A DNA stretch of 64,000 nucleotides from Dehalococcoidia bacterium (GCA_009692725.1 SHYP01000006.1:1-64000); one strand, 5' to 3'; shown: positions 51,932 through 61,420, numbered from the stretch's first letter. Notes: generated from the sequence alone by a model not told the origin. Program-made: numbers and translations.

Positions 51932-52768
51932 GTGCCGGAGCTGCCCGCCGTCGTCGGTGACGCGTTCGACCGGCTGTCGCCCGCCGCGGTCGTCGACATC
52001 CTGCTCGTCTCCGTGTCGATCTACTGGCTGCTGCTGCTGCTGCGCGGGACCACGGCGATGACCGTGCTGCGGGGCGCAGCGGTCGTGCTGGTGGGGGCGG
52101 CGCTGCTGAGCCGCGCGCTGGACCTGCGCGTGGTCAACTGGCTGTTGCGCAACTCGCTCACGGGCCTCGTGATCGCGCTCGCGCTCGTGTTCCAACCTGA
52201 AATCCGGCGTGCGCTGGAGCGACTCGGACGCACCGGCCTGCGGTCACACCAGCGGCGCGAGGAGGACCTCTACGCGATCGAGGCGATCGTGCGCGCCGCG
52301 GCGCGGCTCGCGCGTCAGCAACGCGGCGCACTGATCGTGATCGAGCGCGAGACCGGGCTGCGCGAGGTCACCGACACGGGCGTGCCCGTGGGCGCGGAGC
52401 TGTCGGGCGAGCTGCTGGGCAGCATCTTCGCGCCGAACGGCCCGTTGCACGACGGCGCGGTGGTGGTGCGGCTGGACCGCATCGTCGCCGCGGGCTGCAC
52501 GCTGCCGCTGTCCGACTCGCCGCTCCCCGCCGAGCACGGCATGCGCCACCGCGCGGCGCTCGGCATCACGGAACGCACGGACGCCGTGGTGGTGGTGGTG
52601 TCCGAGGAGCGCGGCGAGCTCGCACTCGCCTCGAACGGGCGCATGCTCACCGGCCTCGACGAGCCGCGGCTGAGCCGCCAGCTGCTGCGGCTGTTCGCGC
52701 TCGAGGACCTCGGCGTCGAGGCCGGCCGCCCGGGCGACGCGCCGAGCGACACGCGGCGGGCGTCCTGA
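51932..52768 (+). CDS. cdaA: Diadenylate cyclase CdaA (c-di-AMP synthase)
   Basis: 278 residues from GTG 51932. N-terminal membrane helices (VDILLVSVSIYWLLLLL, VLRGAAVVLVGAALLS, GLVIALALVF) are followed by FQPEIRRALERLGR and the DAC domain with GALIVIERETGL, the DGA motif in LHDGAVVV, and the RHR motif in GMRHRAALGIT. It condenses two ATP to c-di-AMP at the membrane. The regulator CdaR is encoded 8 bases downstream, the classic arrangement. In this organism it sits between argF and der. Confidence 0.96.
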   Translation: MPELPAVVGDAFDRLSPAAVVDILLVSVSIYWLLLLLRGTTAMTVLRGAAVVLVGAALLSRALDLRVVNWLLRNSLTGLVIALALVFQPEIRRALERLGRTGLRSHQRREEDLYAIEAIVRAAARLARQQRGALIVIERETGLREVTDTGVPVGAELSGELLGSIFAPNGPLHDGAVVVRLDRIVAAGCTLPLSDSPLPAEHGMRHRAALGITERTDAVVVVVSEERGELALASNGRMLTGLDEPRLSRQLLRLFALEDLGVEAGRPGDAPSDTRRAS

Positions 52769-52776
52769 GGCCGCCC

Positions 52777-54057
52777 GTGGAGCGGCGGCCGCCGGCGCGC
52801 TTTCCGGACCGTGTCAGGGGCGCGCTCGTGCAAGCGCGCGTGCTGGCGGCGCGGGTGCGCTTCCATCTGCGCCGCTCGCCCGGGCTCGCCGTGCTCTCGC
52901 TCGTCATGGGGGTCGCGCTCTGGCTCGTCGTCAACGAGGCGGAGAACCCGACGCGTGTCGATCGCTTCCCAGGCGCGATCCCGCTCGAGGCCGTGAACCT
53001 GAGCGCAGGCTATGCGGTGGCGAACCAGCTCTCCGCGGTCGAGGTGCGGATCGCGGCCGCGGACGACCGCTGGGACGAGCTCACGGCCGCGAACTTCCGC
53101 GCCTTCGTCGACCTGAACGGCCGCGACGCACGCGAGCAGTTCGTGCCGGTACGCATCGAGGTCGTCGGGGTGCGCGGCGTGCGCGTGCTCGAGGCGCTGC
53201 CCGCGTCTGTCGTCGTGAACCTCGAGGAGCTCGTCACGAAGCAGGTGCCGGTGAGCACGCGCCAGCTGGGCACGCTGCCGCGCGGCCACGAGCTGCTCGC
53301 CGCAACGCCCGAGCGCCGCACCGCCGAGGTCTCCGGCCCCGCCACGCTCGTGGCGCTCGTGAACGAGGCGGTCGCCTCGATCAACCTGACCGGGCTCACG
53401 GTGGGACTCGAGGAGACCGTCGCGCTCGTGCCCGTCGCCGAGGGCGGCGGCGAAGTGCGCGGGGTTACGGCGCGGCCGTCCACCGTCCGCGTCACCATCG
53501 GCGTCACGCTCACCTCGCTGACGCGCACGCTGCCGCTGCAGGCGCAGATCACCGGCCAGCCGGCGCCGGGCTACCGCATCGCCGGCGTGCGCGTCACGCC
53601 GGCCACCGCGGCCGTCGACGGCACGATCGATGTGTTGCAGGCGCTCGATACGCTCAAGCTGCCGCCCGTGGACATCACCGGCCAGCAGGCCGACGTGCGC
53701 AGTTCGCTGCGCGTCGTGCTCCCGCCCGGCCTCAGCGCGGCGGGCCTGACCACGGTGGCCGTCGAGGTGCAGATCGTCCCGATCGTGGGCTCGCTCTCGC
53801 TCACGGTGGCGCCGGAGGTGCTGAACGTGCGCAGCGGACTGCTCGCAAGGGCAGCGCCGGGTGCCGTCGTGATCACGCTCGATGGCCCGCTCGCACGGCT
53901 GAACGCGCTCGCCCCGGGCGCCGTCCGCGCCACCGCCGACGCCTCCGGACTCGGCCCCGGCACCGCCGACGTGCGCCTGAACGTGCAGCTGCCGGACGGC
54001 ATCGATCTGCGCGAAGTGCAGCCAGCCTCCGTCTCCGTTACGCTGGCCAGACCATGA
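52777..54057 (+). CDS. cdaR: YbbR-domain protein CdaR, regulator of CdaA
   Basis: 426 residues from GTG 52777. A single N-terminal membrane helix (LAVLSLVMGVALWLVV) anchors several YbbR repeats of about 80 residues; each has strands like VEVRIAAADDRWDEL, VVNLEELVTKQVPVS and a Pro-rich link. The repeats probably face outside. CdaR binds CdaA and tunes c-di-AMP synthesis. The stop overlaps the ATG of der (ATGA). Confidence 0.92.
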   Translation: MERRPPARFPDRVRGALVQARVLAARVRFHLRRSPGLAVLSLVMGVALWLVVNEAENPTRVDRFPGAIPLEAVNLSAGYAVANQLSAVEVRIAAADDRWDELTAANFRAFVDLNGRDAREQFVPVRIEVVGVRGVRVLEALPASVVVNLEELVTKQVPVSTRQLGTLPRGHELLAATPERRTAEVSGPATLVALVNEAVASINLTGLTVGLEETVALVPVAEGGGEVRGVTARPSTVRVTIGVTLTSLTRTLPLQAQITGQPAPGYRIAGVRVTPATAAVDGTIDVLQALDTLKLPPVDITGQQADVRSSLRVVLPPGLSAAGLTTVAVEVQIVPIVGSLSLTVAPEVLNVRSGLLARAAPGAVVITLDGPLARLNALAPGAVRATADASGLGPGTADVRLNVQLPDGIDLREVQPASVSVTLARP

Positions 54058-55403
54058 GCGACCTTTCCACCGGCCCGCTGGTCGCCATCGTCGGCCGCCC
54101 GAACGTGGGCAAGTCCGCGCTGTTCAACCGCCTCACGAGCACGCGGCGGGCGCTTGTCGAGCCGATGCCCGGCACCACCCGCGACCGCCTCTACGGCTGG
54201 TGCGACTGGCGCGGCCAGCGCTTCCGCGTCGTGGACACCGGCGGCGTCGAGGGGCCCGAGGCGGACCCGTTCTCCCCGCGCATCCGCGAGCAGGTGCTGG
54301 AGGCGATCGCCGAGGCGGACGCCATCCTCTTCGTCGTCGACGCGCACGAACGCATCACCGCCGCCGACGAGGCGATCCTCGATCTGCTGCGCCGCAGCCC
54401 GCGCCCGGTGCTGCTGGTGGCGAACAAGGCCGACCGCACCGGCGCGCGCGCGGAGCTCGTCGAGCTGTACGCGCTCGGCCTGGGCGAGCCGCTCGGCGTG
54501 TCCGCGTACCACGGCCAGGGCATCGGCGAGCTGCTGGACCGCATCGTGGAACTCGTGCCCGGCGAGCCGCCGCCCCCGCGCGAGGAGCGGTTGCGCATCG
54601 CCGTCGTCGGGCGGCCGAACGTGGGCAAGTCCTCGCTCGTCAACTCGATCCTCGGCGCGGAGCGCGTGATCGTGTCGGACATCCCCGGCACCACGCGTGA
54701 CGCCATCGACACGCCGCTCGACTTCGAGGGCCACTCGCTGCTGCTCGTCGACACCGCAGGCATCCGCCGCCGCGGCAAGATCGAGCGCGGCGTCGAGCGC
54801 CACTCGGTGCAGCGCGCCGAGCAGGCGATCGACCGCGCCGACGTGGTGTTGCTGCTGATTGACCAGGCCGAGCCCACCGTCGCGCAGGACACCCACATCG
54901 CTGGCTACGTCGCCGAGCAGGGCAAGGGCCTGGTGCTCGTCGTCAACAAATGGGACCTCGCCGAGGACCGCGACGCACGCCACGAGTTCGCGCGCGCCGT
55001 CGACCGGCGGTACGACTTCGTCGCGTGGGCGCCGGTGCAGTTCACGTCCGCGCTCACGGGCGAGGGCGTGCGCGACCTGCTCGAGCTCGCCGTGCACATC
55101 GACGAGGTGCGCAGGCGGCGCGTGCAGACGTCTGAGGTCAACCTGCTGATGCAGCGCGCGCTCAGCGAGCATGCGCCGCCCGCGATCCGCGGCAAACGCC
55201 TGAAGCTGCTGTACGCGACGCAGGCGGAGGTCAACCCGCCCACGTTCGTGTTCTTCGTGAACGACCCGGAGCTGCTGCACTTCTCGTACCGCCGCTACCT
55301 GGAGAACCGGCTGCGCGCCGCGTTCGGCTTCGAGGGCACCGCGATCCGCATGCGCTTCCGCCAGCGGACGGAGGCTCGATCGCTGCAGGCGATGCCCACG
55401 TGA
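54054..55403 (+). CDS. der: Ribosome-assembly GTPase Der (EngA)
   Basis: 449 residues. Two tandem GTPase domains are evident: VAIVGRPNVGKSALFN near residue 10 and VVGRPNVGKSSLVN near residue 184, each with DTGG/DTAG and NKAD/NKWD motifs. A C-terminal KH-like domain (PPTFVFFVNDPELLHFSYRR) completes the Der architecture. It takes part in maturation of the large ribosomal subunit. ATGA overlap with cdaR indicates translational coupling. Confidence 0.97.
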   Translation: MSDLSTGPLVAIVGRPNVGKSALFNRLTSTRRALVEPMPGTTRDRLYGWCDWRGQRFRVVDTGGVEGPEADPFSPRIREQVLEAIAEADAILFVVDAHERITAADEAILDLLRRSPRPVLLVANKADRTGARAELVELYALGLGEPLGVSAYHGQGIGELLDRIVELVPGEPPPPREERLRIAVVGRPNVGKSSLVNSILGAERVIVSDIPGTTRDAIDTPLDFEGHSLLLVDTAGIRRRGKIERGVERHSVQRAEQAIDRADVVLLLIDQAEPTVAQDTHIAGYVAEQGKGLVLVVNKWDLAEDRDARHEFARAVDRRYDFVAWAPVQFTSALTGEGVRDLLELAVHIDEVRRRRVQTSEVNLLMQRALSEHAPPAIRGKRLKLLYATQAEVNPPTFVFFVNDPELLHFSYRRYLENRLRAAFGFEGTAIRMRFRQRTEARSLQAMPT

Positions 55404-55425
55404 TCGCGCGGCAAGAGATGCTGGC

Positions 55426-56055
55426 GTGATCGCGCCCGCGCTGCTGCTGCTCGGCGGCTATCTGCTGGGTTCGCTGCAAGCCGGTCTGCTCGTCGGCCGC
55501 ATCTATCGGGGCGTCGACGTGCGCGAGTTCGGGTCCGGCAAAACCGGTTTCACGAACACGCTACGCACGCTCGGGCTCGGCGCCGCCGCCATCGTGCTCG
55601 GAATCGATATCGCGAAGGGCGCGCTGCCCGTGCTCGTCGGCCACTGGCTGCTGGACGACCCGTGGGCGGCGTCGCTCGGCGGCACCGGCGCGGTCGTCGG
55701 GCACACGTGGCCGCTGTTCGCCGCGTTCCGTGGCGGCCGGGGCGTGGCGACGTCGTTCGGCGCCTTCGTGGCGATGGCGCCGCTCGCGGCGCTCGCGGTG
55801 CTCGCGACCGGCGCGGCGGTGCTCGCCGCGACGCGCTACGTCTCGGTCATGTCGATGAGCGGCATGCTCGTCGGCCTCGCAGCGCTCGTCGCGCTGGTGG
55901 CGAGCGACCGGTTGGACCCCGCGTACGTGCTGTACGGCGTCGCCGTCACGCTCTCGGTAGAGGTGAACCACCGCTCGAACCTGCGCCGGCTGCTCGCCGG
56001 CACCGAGCCCAAGCTCGGCCAGGGCGGCGTCCGGCGCGCACCGCGCGGCACGTGA
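55426..56055 (+). CDS. plsY: Glycerol-3-phosphate acyltransferase PlsY
   Basis: 209 residues from GTG 55426. Polytopic membrane protein with the three PlsY motifs: FGSGKTGFTNTLRTLG (canonical GSGNxGxxN, here with Lys for the second Asn), VVGHTWPLFAAFRGGRGVAT, and VNHRSNLRRLLAGTEPKLG. It acylates glycerol-3-phosphate with acyl-phosphate in phospholipid synthesis. Its stop overlaps the GTG of gpsA, whose product supplies glycerol-3-phosphate, so the pair makes metabolic sense. Confidence 0.92.
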   Translation: MIAPALLLLGGYLLGSLQAGLLVGRIYRGVDVREFGSGKTGFTNTLRTLGLGAAAIVLGIDIAKGALPVLVGHWLLDDPWAASLGGTGAVVGHTWPLFAAFRGGRGVATSFGAFVAMAPLAALAVLATGAAVLAATRYVSVMSMSGMLVGLAALVALVASDRLDPAYVLYGVAVTLSVEVNHRSNLRRLLAGTEPKLGQGGVRRAPRGT

Positions 56056-57071
56056 CCGCGGAGCCGATCCGCCGCGCGGCCGTCGTCGGCACCACCGCCT
56101 GGGGCACGACGCTCGCGGTGCTGCTCGCGCGCAACGGCCTCGACGTGACGCTGCTCGCGCGCACCCCTGCCGAGGCTGCGGCACTCGAGTCCGCGCGCGA
56201 GCATGTGGGCCGGCTGCCCGGCGTGCGCTTTCCGGAATCGCTGCGGGTGCGTAGCGAGCACGCGGCGCTCGCGGGTGTCGAGCTCGTCTGCTTCGCCGTG
56301 CCCGCGCAGACGATGGCGGCCAATGCCGCGGCGCTCGCGGGCGCGGTGCCGGCGCACGCGACGGTGCTCTCGGCGGCCAAGGGCATCGAGATCGAGAGCG
56401 GCCTGCGCATGTCGCAGCTGTTGGCACGCGTGCTTCCCGGGCGGCCCGTCGCTGCGCTCTCCGGCCCCAACCTCTCGCGCGAGGTCGCGGCCGGACTGCC
56501 CGGCACCACCGTCATCGCCTCACGCGACGCGCCGCTGGCGGCGTTGCGCGCCGCGTTCCACAGCGCGACGTTCCGCGTCTACACGAGCGAGGACATCGTG
56601 GGCGTGGAGTTCGGCGGCGCGCTCAAGAACGTGATCACGATCGCCGCCGGCATGGTCGATGCGTTCGGCTACGGCGACAACGCCAAGGCGGCGATTCTTA
56701 CGCGCGGGCTGGCCGAGATGACTCGGCTGAGCGTCGCGGCCGGCGCGGACCCGCTCACGATGCAGGGGCTGGCGGGCGTCGGTGACCTTGTGGCCACGTC
56801 GTACAGCCCGCTCTCGCGCAACCGCCGGCTCGGGGAGCTGTTGGCGGGCGGCCGCACGCTGGCCGAGGCGTTGCAGCAGATCGGCGAGACCGCTGAGGGC
56901 GCCGCGACCACGCCTGCCGCCCTGCGCCTCGCGCGCTCGCTCGGCGTCGAGCTGCCCATCGCGGAGGGCCTGCACGCCATCCTCTTCGGCGGCGTCGCCC
57001 CGCTCACGGCGGTGACCGCGCTGCTGCAGCGCGACCCCAAGCCGGAGCGCGCGCCGTCTTCGCTACACTGA
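56052..57071 (+). CDS. gpsA: Glycerol-3-phosphate dehydrogenase [NAD(P)+]
   Basis: 339 residues from GTG 56052, GTGA overlap with plsY. The nucleotide fold starts with AVVGTTAWGTTLAVLLARNG (usual GxGxWG with one altered Gly). Family motifs: SAAKGIEIESGLRMSQ, LSGPNLSREVA, EFGGALKNVITIAAGMVDAF (with the catalytic Lys), NAKAAILTRGLAEMTRL and GVGDLVATSYSPLSRNR. It reduces dihydroxyacetone phosphate to glycerol-3-phosphate for PlsY. Confidence 0.96.
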   Translation: MTAEPIRRAAVVGTTAWGTTLAVLLARNGLDVTLLARTPAEAAALESAREHVGRLPGVRFPESLRVRSEHAALAGVELVCFAVPAQTMAANAAALAGAVPAHATVLSAAKGIEIESGLRMSQLLARVLPGRPVAALSGPNLSREVAAGLPGTTVIASRDAPLAALRAAFHSATFRVYTSEDIVGVEFGGALKNVITIAAGMVDAFGYGDNAKAAILTRGLAEMTRLSVAAGADPLTMQGLAGVGDLVATSYSPLSRNRRLGELLAGGRTLAEALQQIGETAEGAATTPAALRLARSLGVELPIAEGLHAILFGGVAPLTAVTALLQRDPKPERAPSSLH

Positions 57072-57111
57072 GAGCGAGCGACCCCCGCCCCGCAGCGCCG
57101 AGGAGCCCCGC

Positions 57112-58110
57112 GTGACCGACGACGCCGCCCGCGACGATTCACTCGACCAGCCGCTCGACGATCCGCTTGAAGCGCGGCCACCCTCGCCCGCCGCGGTCGC
57201 GGCGGTGCTGGCCGCGCTCCGCGACCCGCAGCAGCCGATCCCCCAGCAGGACCTCGGCGCGCTCGCCTCGCCCGACGAAACGACGGTGCGCGCGCTGATG
57301 GCGCTGTGGCCGGCGCTCGCGCCGCCGCGCCGCCGCGAGCTGCTGGCCTCGCTCGAGCAGCTCGCCACCAACGACGCGACGCTGGACTTCCACCGCGTGC
57401 ACCTGACCGCGCTGCGCGACGCCGACCCCGCTACGCGCATCCTGGCCGTGCGCGGCCTCTGGGAGCAGGAGACCGAAGAGGTCATGCGCCTGCTCACCGA
57501 CCTCCTGCGCACTGACAGCGAAGCGAGCGTACGCGGCGAGACGGCCACGGTGCTCGGCCAGTTCGTCGTCACCATGGAGTTCGGGCTGCTGTCGGAGGAC
57601 GCCGCCGAGCACCTGGCGGAGACGTTGCGCGACACCGTCGAAGACGCGTCGGAGGAGGACGAGGTGCGCGGGCGCGCCCTCGAGGCGCTGGGCGCTCACT
57701 CCGACGAGTGGGTCGCTGAGCTCATCGCCGAGCACTACGAGGTGGGCGCGGCGCGCATGCGCCTGGCCGCCGTGCGCGCCATGGGCCGCCACGCCTCGGA
57801 CGACTGGCTGCCGATCCTGCTGCACCACTTCGCCGACGACGACGTGGAGACGCGCGCCGCGGCGGCCACTGCCGCGGGTCAGCTGCTGCTCGAGGACGCC
57901 GTGCCTCCGCTCGCCGAGCTCGCGGACGACGCCGAGGAAGAGGTGCGCCTCGCGGCTGTCGCCGCGCTGGGCGAGATCGCGGGCGAGGCGGCCGAGGCCG
58001 TGCTCATCCGCATCGCCCAGCACGACCCCGATCTCCGCGACGCCGCCCGCCGCGCCCTCGCCGAAGCCCGCCTCGACTCGCTCGACCCTGCGAGCCTCGA
58101 CGAGGACTGA
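57112..58110 (+). CDS. HEAT-repeat protein
   Basis: 332 residues from GTG 57112 with GAGGAG 7 bases upstream. After an acidic N-terminus it is built of helical repeats of about 30 residues, with elements like VRGETATVLGQF, VRGRALEALGAHSDEWVAE, MRLAAVRAMGRHASDDW, TRAAAATAAGQLLLED and VRLAAVAALGEIAGEAAE. HEAT/PBS-type scaffolds mediate protein contacts. It is strongly acidic overall. No partner can be named, but its place after gpsA is within the housekeeping operon. Confidence 0.9.
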   Translation: MTDDAARDDSLDQPLDDPLEARPPSPAAVAAVLAALRDPQQPIPQQDLGALASPDETTVRALMALWPALAPPRRRELLASLEQLATNDATLDFHRVHLTALRDADPATRILAVRGLWEQETEEVMRLLTDLLRTDSEASVRGETATVLGQFVVTMEFGLLSEDAAEHLAETLRDTVEDASEEDEVRGRALEALGAHSDEWVAELIAEHYEVGAARMRLAAVRAMGRHASDDWLPILLHHFADDDVETRAAAATAAGQLLLEDAVPPLAELADDAEEEVRLAAVAALGEIAGEAAEAVLIRIAQHDPDLRDAARRALAEARLDSLDPASLDED

Positions 58111-58111
58111 C

Positions 58112-58138
58112 GGCGCGCCGCGAGCGCACCAGCGCGCC
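58112..58138 (+). terminator. Weak hairpin after the HEAT gene
   Basis: GGCGCGC (58112-58118) pairs with GCGCGCC (58132-58138), 13-base loop, directly after the stop. Confidence 0.3.
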
Positions 58139-58187
58139 TCCGGAGCACGCCCGCGCAGCCTGCGCGCCGTCGAGCTATGGTGACCGA

Positions 58188-58757
58188 ATGACCCGCCCCG
58201 CCGCCCGCCGCCTGCCCGTCCGCGCCGCGACCTCCGCCGGCGGCGTCGTGTACCGACGCCGTGGCGCGCGCGTGGAGGTGGTGCTGGTCGGGCGGGCCGC
58301 GCAGCGGCTGTGGGCGCTGCCGAAGGGCACGCCCGAGTCCGCCGAGAGCATCGAGCAGACGGCGCTGCGCGAGGTGCGCGAGGAGACTGGCCTGGAGGTC
58401 GCCATCGCGCAGCGCATCGGCAGCGTTCGCTACTGGTTCGCGCTCCCACAGGAGGGCGTGCGCGTGCGCAAGGTGGTGCATCACTTCCTGATGCAGCCGG
58501 TCGGCGGTGACCTCACGCTGCACGACGGGGAGTACGATCTGGTGACGTGGATCGACATCCGGGAGGCGACCGCGCGCATGTCGTACGCGAACGAGCGCTC
58601 CATCGTCGAGCGTGCTGCGACGCTGATCGCGGCCGCCGGCGCTGACACCGCGCCGGAGCACCGCGTCGCTCAGCGCGCACCCGCCCTCGACCACGCAGTG
58701 GCAGACGGCCTGGCGCCAGGCAGCCCGGTGCCAGACAACGCGGATGCCGCCACGTGA
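58188..58757 (+). CDS. Nudix hydrolase, MutT/Ap4A-like
   Basis: 189 residues from ATG 58188. TSAGGVVYRRRG begins the Nudix fold, and ALPKGTPESAESIEQTALRE continued by VREETGLEV gives the full Nudix box. The part RYWFALPQEGVRVRKVVHHFL resembles Ap4A/diphosphoinositol-type members, where the KG before the box is common. The C-terminal 40 residues are low-complexity. The stop overlaps the GTG of the acetyltransferase gene. Confidence 0.9.
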   Translation: MTRPAARRLPVRAATSAGGVVYRRRGARVEVVLVGRAAQRLWALPKGTPESAESIEQTALREVREETGLEVAIAQRIGSVRYWFALPQEGVRVRKVVHHFLMQPVGGDLTLHDGEYDLVTWIDIREATARMSYANERSIVERAATLIAAAGADTAPEHRVAQRAPALDHAVADGLAPGSPVPDNADAAT

Positions 58758-59302
58758 CCAGCACCAAACCCACCGTCTTCGCGACCGGCCAGCTCGTGAC
58801 GCTGCGCGAGAAGCAGCCGGACGACGCCCGGCGCGACTACGAGTGGCGGCGCGACCCCGAGCTCGCCGCCTACGACGCCGCGCGCCCCATCTCGATATCC
58901 TTTCGCGCCTTCGCGGCCACGCTGAGCGACGAGCTGCAGTCGCCCTCGACGTACCGTCGCTCGTTCGCCATCGAGGACAGCGAGAGCGGGCGGCACATCG
59001 GTAACGTGATGTATTACGGCTACGACGCGGTCCGGCAGGAGGCCGAGCTGGGCATCACCATCGGCGACCGCGACTACTGGTCGCGCGGCTTCGGCACGGA
59101 CGCCGTCGCCACCATGCTGCTCTACCTCTTCCGCGAGCGGGGCCTGCAGCGCGTGTACCTGCATACGCTGTCGTGGAACCACCGCGCCCAGGCCGCCTTT
59201 ACCCGCGCCGGCTTCCGGTTCGTGCGCGCCGTGCATCGCGACGGCCACGACTTCCAGCTGATGGAAGTCCATCGCGCCGAGGTCCTGGGTGCCGAGGACT
59301 GA
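58754..59302 (+). CDS. GNAT family N-acetyltransferase (RimJ/RimL-like)
   Basis: 182 residues from GTG 58754, four-base overlap with the Nudix gene. GNAT motifs: VTLREKQPDDARRDYEWRR at the N-terminus, IGNVMYYGYDAVRQEAELGI, the acetyl-CoA loop DYWSRGFGTDAV (RGxGT/A), and the C-terminal VYLHTLSWNHRAQAAFTRAG with FRF. This is the RimJ/RimL layout, which acetylates protein N-termini or small amines. Substrate unknown. Confidence 0.9.
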   Translation: MTSTKPTVFATGQLVTLREKQPDDARRDYEWRRDPELAAYDAARPISISFRAFAATLSDELQSPSTYRRSFAIEDSESGRHIGNVMYYGYDAVRQEAELGITIGDRDYWSRGFGTDAVATMLLYLFRERGLQRVYLHTLSWNHRAQAAFTRAGFRFVRAVHRDGHDFQLMEVHRAEVLGAED

Positions 59303-59357
59303 TCCGCGGCCGCGCACCAGCCGCTGCTCCACCGTTACCGCCCCCGACCTGGATTCG

Positions 59358-59386
59358 TTGCGGCCAGTAGAGGCCCGTGCTACAAC
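59358..59386 (+). promoter_or_regulatory. Candidate promoter of the nuo cluster
   Basis: TTGCGG (59358-59363) and TACAAC (59381-59386) are 17 bases apart, matching 3 and 4 of 6 consensus bases, about 45 bases before the nuoA start. Confidence 0.35.
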
Positions 59387-59430
59387 CGTCCCGGCACGCC
59401 ACACCGCAGCCTGCCACGGGGGGACGCAGC

Positions 59431-59805
59431 GTGATCCCTGAGCAGTTCGGGCGTGTGGGCGTGTTGCTCGGCTTCGCGCTGCTGTTTCCCGCCATCCCGC
59501 TGGCCGTTTCGTACCTCTTCTACCGGCTGCGGCTGCGGCCGGAGCACCCCGACCCGATCAAGCGCGCGACCTACGAGTGCGGCGTCGAGGCCGAGGGCAG
59601 TTCGTGGGGCCGCTTCAACGCCCGCTATTACATGGTCGCGCTGGCGTTCGTGATCTTCGATGTCGAGGTGGTGTTCCTCTTCCCGTGGGCCACGGTGTTT
59701 GCGGACCTCGCCTGGTCGGCGTACTTCGAGGCCGTGCTGTTCGTCGGCGTGCTCGCGCTCGGGCTCGGCTACGCGTGGCGGCGCGGCGCGCTGGAGTGGC
59801 GCTAG
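59431..59805 (+). CDS. nuoA: NADH-quinone oxidoreductase subunit A
   Basis: 124 residues from GTG 59431 (GGGGGGA upstream). Three membrane helices and the signature KRATYECGVEAEGSSWGRFN, then RYYMVALAFVIFDVEVVFLF, are characteristic of NuoA/ND3. It is a small subunit of the complex I membrane arm next to the quinone site. Its stop overlaps the nuoC start by one base; nuoB, normally second, is not here. Confidence 0.95.
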   Translation: MIPEQFGRVGVLLGFALLFPAIPLAVSYLFYRLRLRPEHPDPIKRATYECGVEAEGSSWGRFNARYYMVALAFVIFDVEVVFLFPWATVFADLAWSAYFEAVLFVGVLALGLGYAWRRGALEWR

Positions 59806-60320
59806 TGCCGCGCGGCCCGCGCCAGCTCGCTGGGCACGACGTGGCGGCGCGACTGAGCGCCGCGCTCCCGGCGGCCGTCGCCGGTGCGAACAGCGAGTGG
59901 GTGGACGTCGCCGCCAGCAGCATCGTCGACGCGCTGCGCTGGCTCCGCGACGACCCCGCGCTCGACGCCGCGCAGCTGTCGAACCTCTGCGGCGTCGACC
60001 GCTACGACCACTTCGAGATCGTGTACCACCTGCAGTCGCTCGACCGGAACCACCAGATCGTCCTGCACGCCCGCGTCGACGATTACATCGAGCCGGAGCT
60101 GCCGAGCTGCTACCCGGTCTACCGCGGCGCGCTGCTGCAAGAGCGCGAGGTCTTCGACCTGATGGGCGTCCGCTTCACGGGCCACCCGGACCTCCGCCGC
60201 CTGTTCCTGTGGGAGGGCTACCCCGGCTTCCCGCTGCGCAAGGACTTCCTGCAGATCGGCGGGCACCACCCGGGGCTGCCCGGGTTCCCCTTCGAGGCGG
60301 CAGGGCGGCAGCAGCGATGA
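59805..60320 (+). CDS. nuoC: NADH-quinone oxidoreductase subunit C
   Basis: 171 residues from GTG 59805. The C-terminal signature REVFDLMGVRFTGHPDLRRL followed by FLWEGYPGFPLRKDF is diagnostic for NuoC (30-kDa subunit). It belongs to the connecting module of complex I. The gene overlaps nuoA by one base and nuoD by four (ATGA). Confidence 0.95.
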   Translation: MPRGPRQLAGHDVAARLSAALPAAVAGANSEWVDVAASSIVDALRWLRDDPALDAAQLSNLCGVDRYDHFEIVYHLQSLDRNHQIVLHARVDDYIEPELPSCYPVYRGALLQEREVFDLMGVRFTGHPDLRRLFLWEGYPGFPLRKDFLQIGGHHPGLPGFPFEAAGRQQR

Positions 60321-61420
60321 CCACCGCCAGCGACCCGTACGTCCTCAACATCGGGCCGCAGCATCCGTCCACGCACGGCGTGTTCCGCCTGCGCGTGGTC
60401 ATGGACGGCGAGCGCCTGACAGACGTCGACATGGTCGTCGGCTACCTGCACCGTTCGATGGAGAAGCTCGCGGAGGAGCGTACCTACACCCAGAACATCC
60501 CCTTCACCGACCGCACGGACTACCTCGCTGCGATGTCGAACAACCTCGGCTACTGCCTGGCCGTCGAGCTGCTCGCGGGCGTCGAGGTGCCGGAGCGTGC
60601 GTCGTACCTGCGCGTGATCTTCGCGGAGCTCCAGCGCATCGCCAGCCACTCGATGGCCAACGGCACCTTCATCAACGATGCGGGCGCCTGGCAGACCCCG
60701 TTGATGTACATGTTCCGCGAGCGCGAGAAGATCCTCGACCTGTTCGAGATGACCTGTGGCGCGCGCCTGACCACGAACTACATGCGCATCGGCGGCGTCG
60801 CCTTCGAGCCCCCCGCCGAGTTCTACCCCGCCGTCGACGCGCTGATCGCCGAGCTGCCGGACCGCATCGCGGAGTACACGGAGCTGCTCGTCGATAATGA
60901 GATCCTGCTCGCTCGCTCGCGCAACATTGGCGTGCTCTCCGCCGCCGAAGCGATCAACGCGTCGATCACCGGGCCCGTGCTGCGCGCCTCGGGCGTGCCG
61001 TGGGACCTGCGTAAGGCGGAGCCGTACTGCGCGTACGATCGCTTCGACTTCGAGATCCCGGTGGGGCACACCGGCGACTGCTACGATCGCTTCCTCGTGC
61101 GGCTGGAGGAGATGCGCCAATCCGTGCGCATCATCCGCCAGGCGCTCGACGGGATGCCGTCCGGCGCGCACAAGACCGAGATCCCGCTCGCGCTGCGCCC
61201 GGACCCGGGCGAGGCATACGCCCGTGTCGAAGGCCCGCGCGGCGAGCTCGGCTTCTACGTCGTTTCGGACGGTGGGCCCGCGCCGTACCGCTTTCACATC
61301 CGCGCGCCGTCGCTGATCAACCTCTCGCTGCTGCGGGAGATGGCCGTTGGCAGCTCGCTGCCGGACGCGATCGTCACGCTCGGCTCGCTCGACATCGTCG
61401 TCGGAGAGATCGACCGATGA
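60317..61420 (+). CDS. nuoD: NADH-quinone oxidoreductase subunit D
   Basis: 367 residues from ATG 60317. NuoD signature: LNIGPQHPSTHGVFRLRV, VVGYLHRSMEKLAEERTY, and late IRAPSLINLSLLREM, with LGSLDIVVGEIDR at the end. It is the 49-kDa subunit lining the quinone pocket. The quinone-binding His is in PQHPSTHG. Overlaps nuoC and nuoH by ATGA. Confidence 0.96.
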   Translation: MTTASDPYVLNIGPQHPSTHGVFRLRVVMDGERLTDVDMVVGYLHRSMEKLAEERTYTQNIPFTDRTDYLAAMSNNLGYCLAVELLAGVEVPERASYLRVIFAELQRIASHSMANGTFINDAGAWQTPLMYMFREREKILDLFEMTCGARLTTNYMRIGGVAFEPPAEFYPAVDALIAELPDRIAEYTELLVDNEILLARSRNIGVLSAAEAINASITGPVLRASGVPWDLRKAEPYCAYDRFDFEIPVGHTGDCYDRFLVRLEEMRQSVRIIRQALDGMPSGAHKTEIPLALRPDPGEAYARVEGPRGELGFYVVSDGGPAPYRFHIRAPSLINLSLLREMAVGSSLPDAIVTLGSLDIVVGEIDR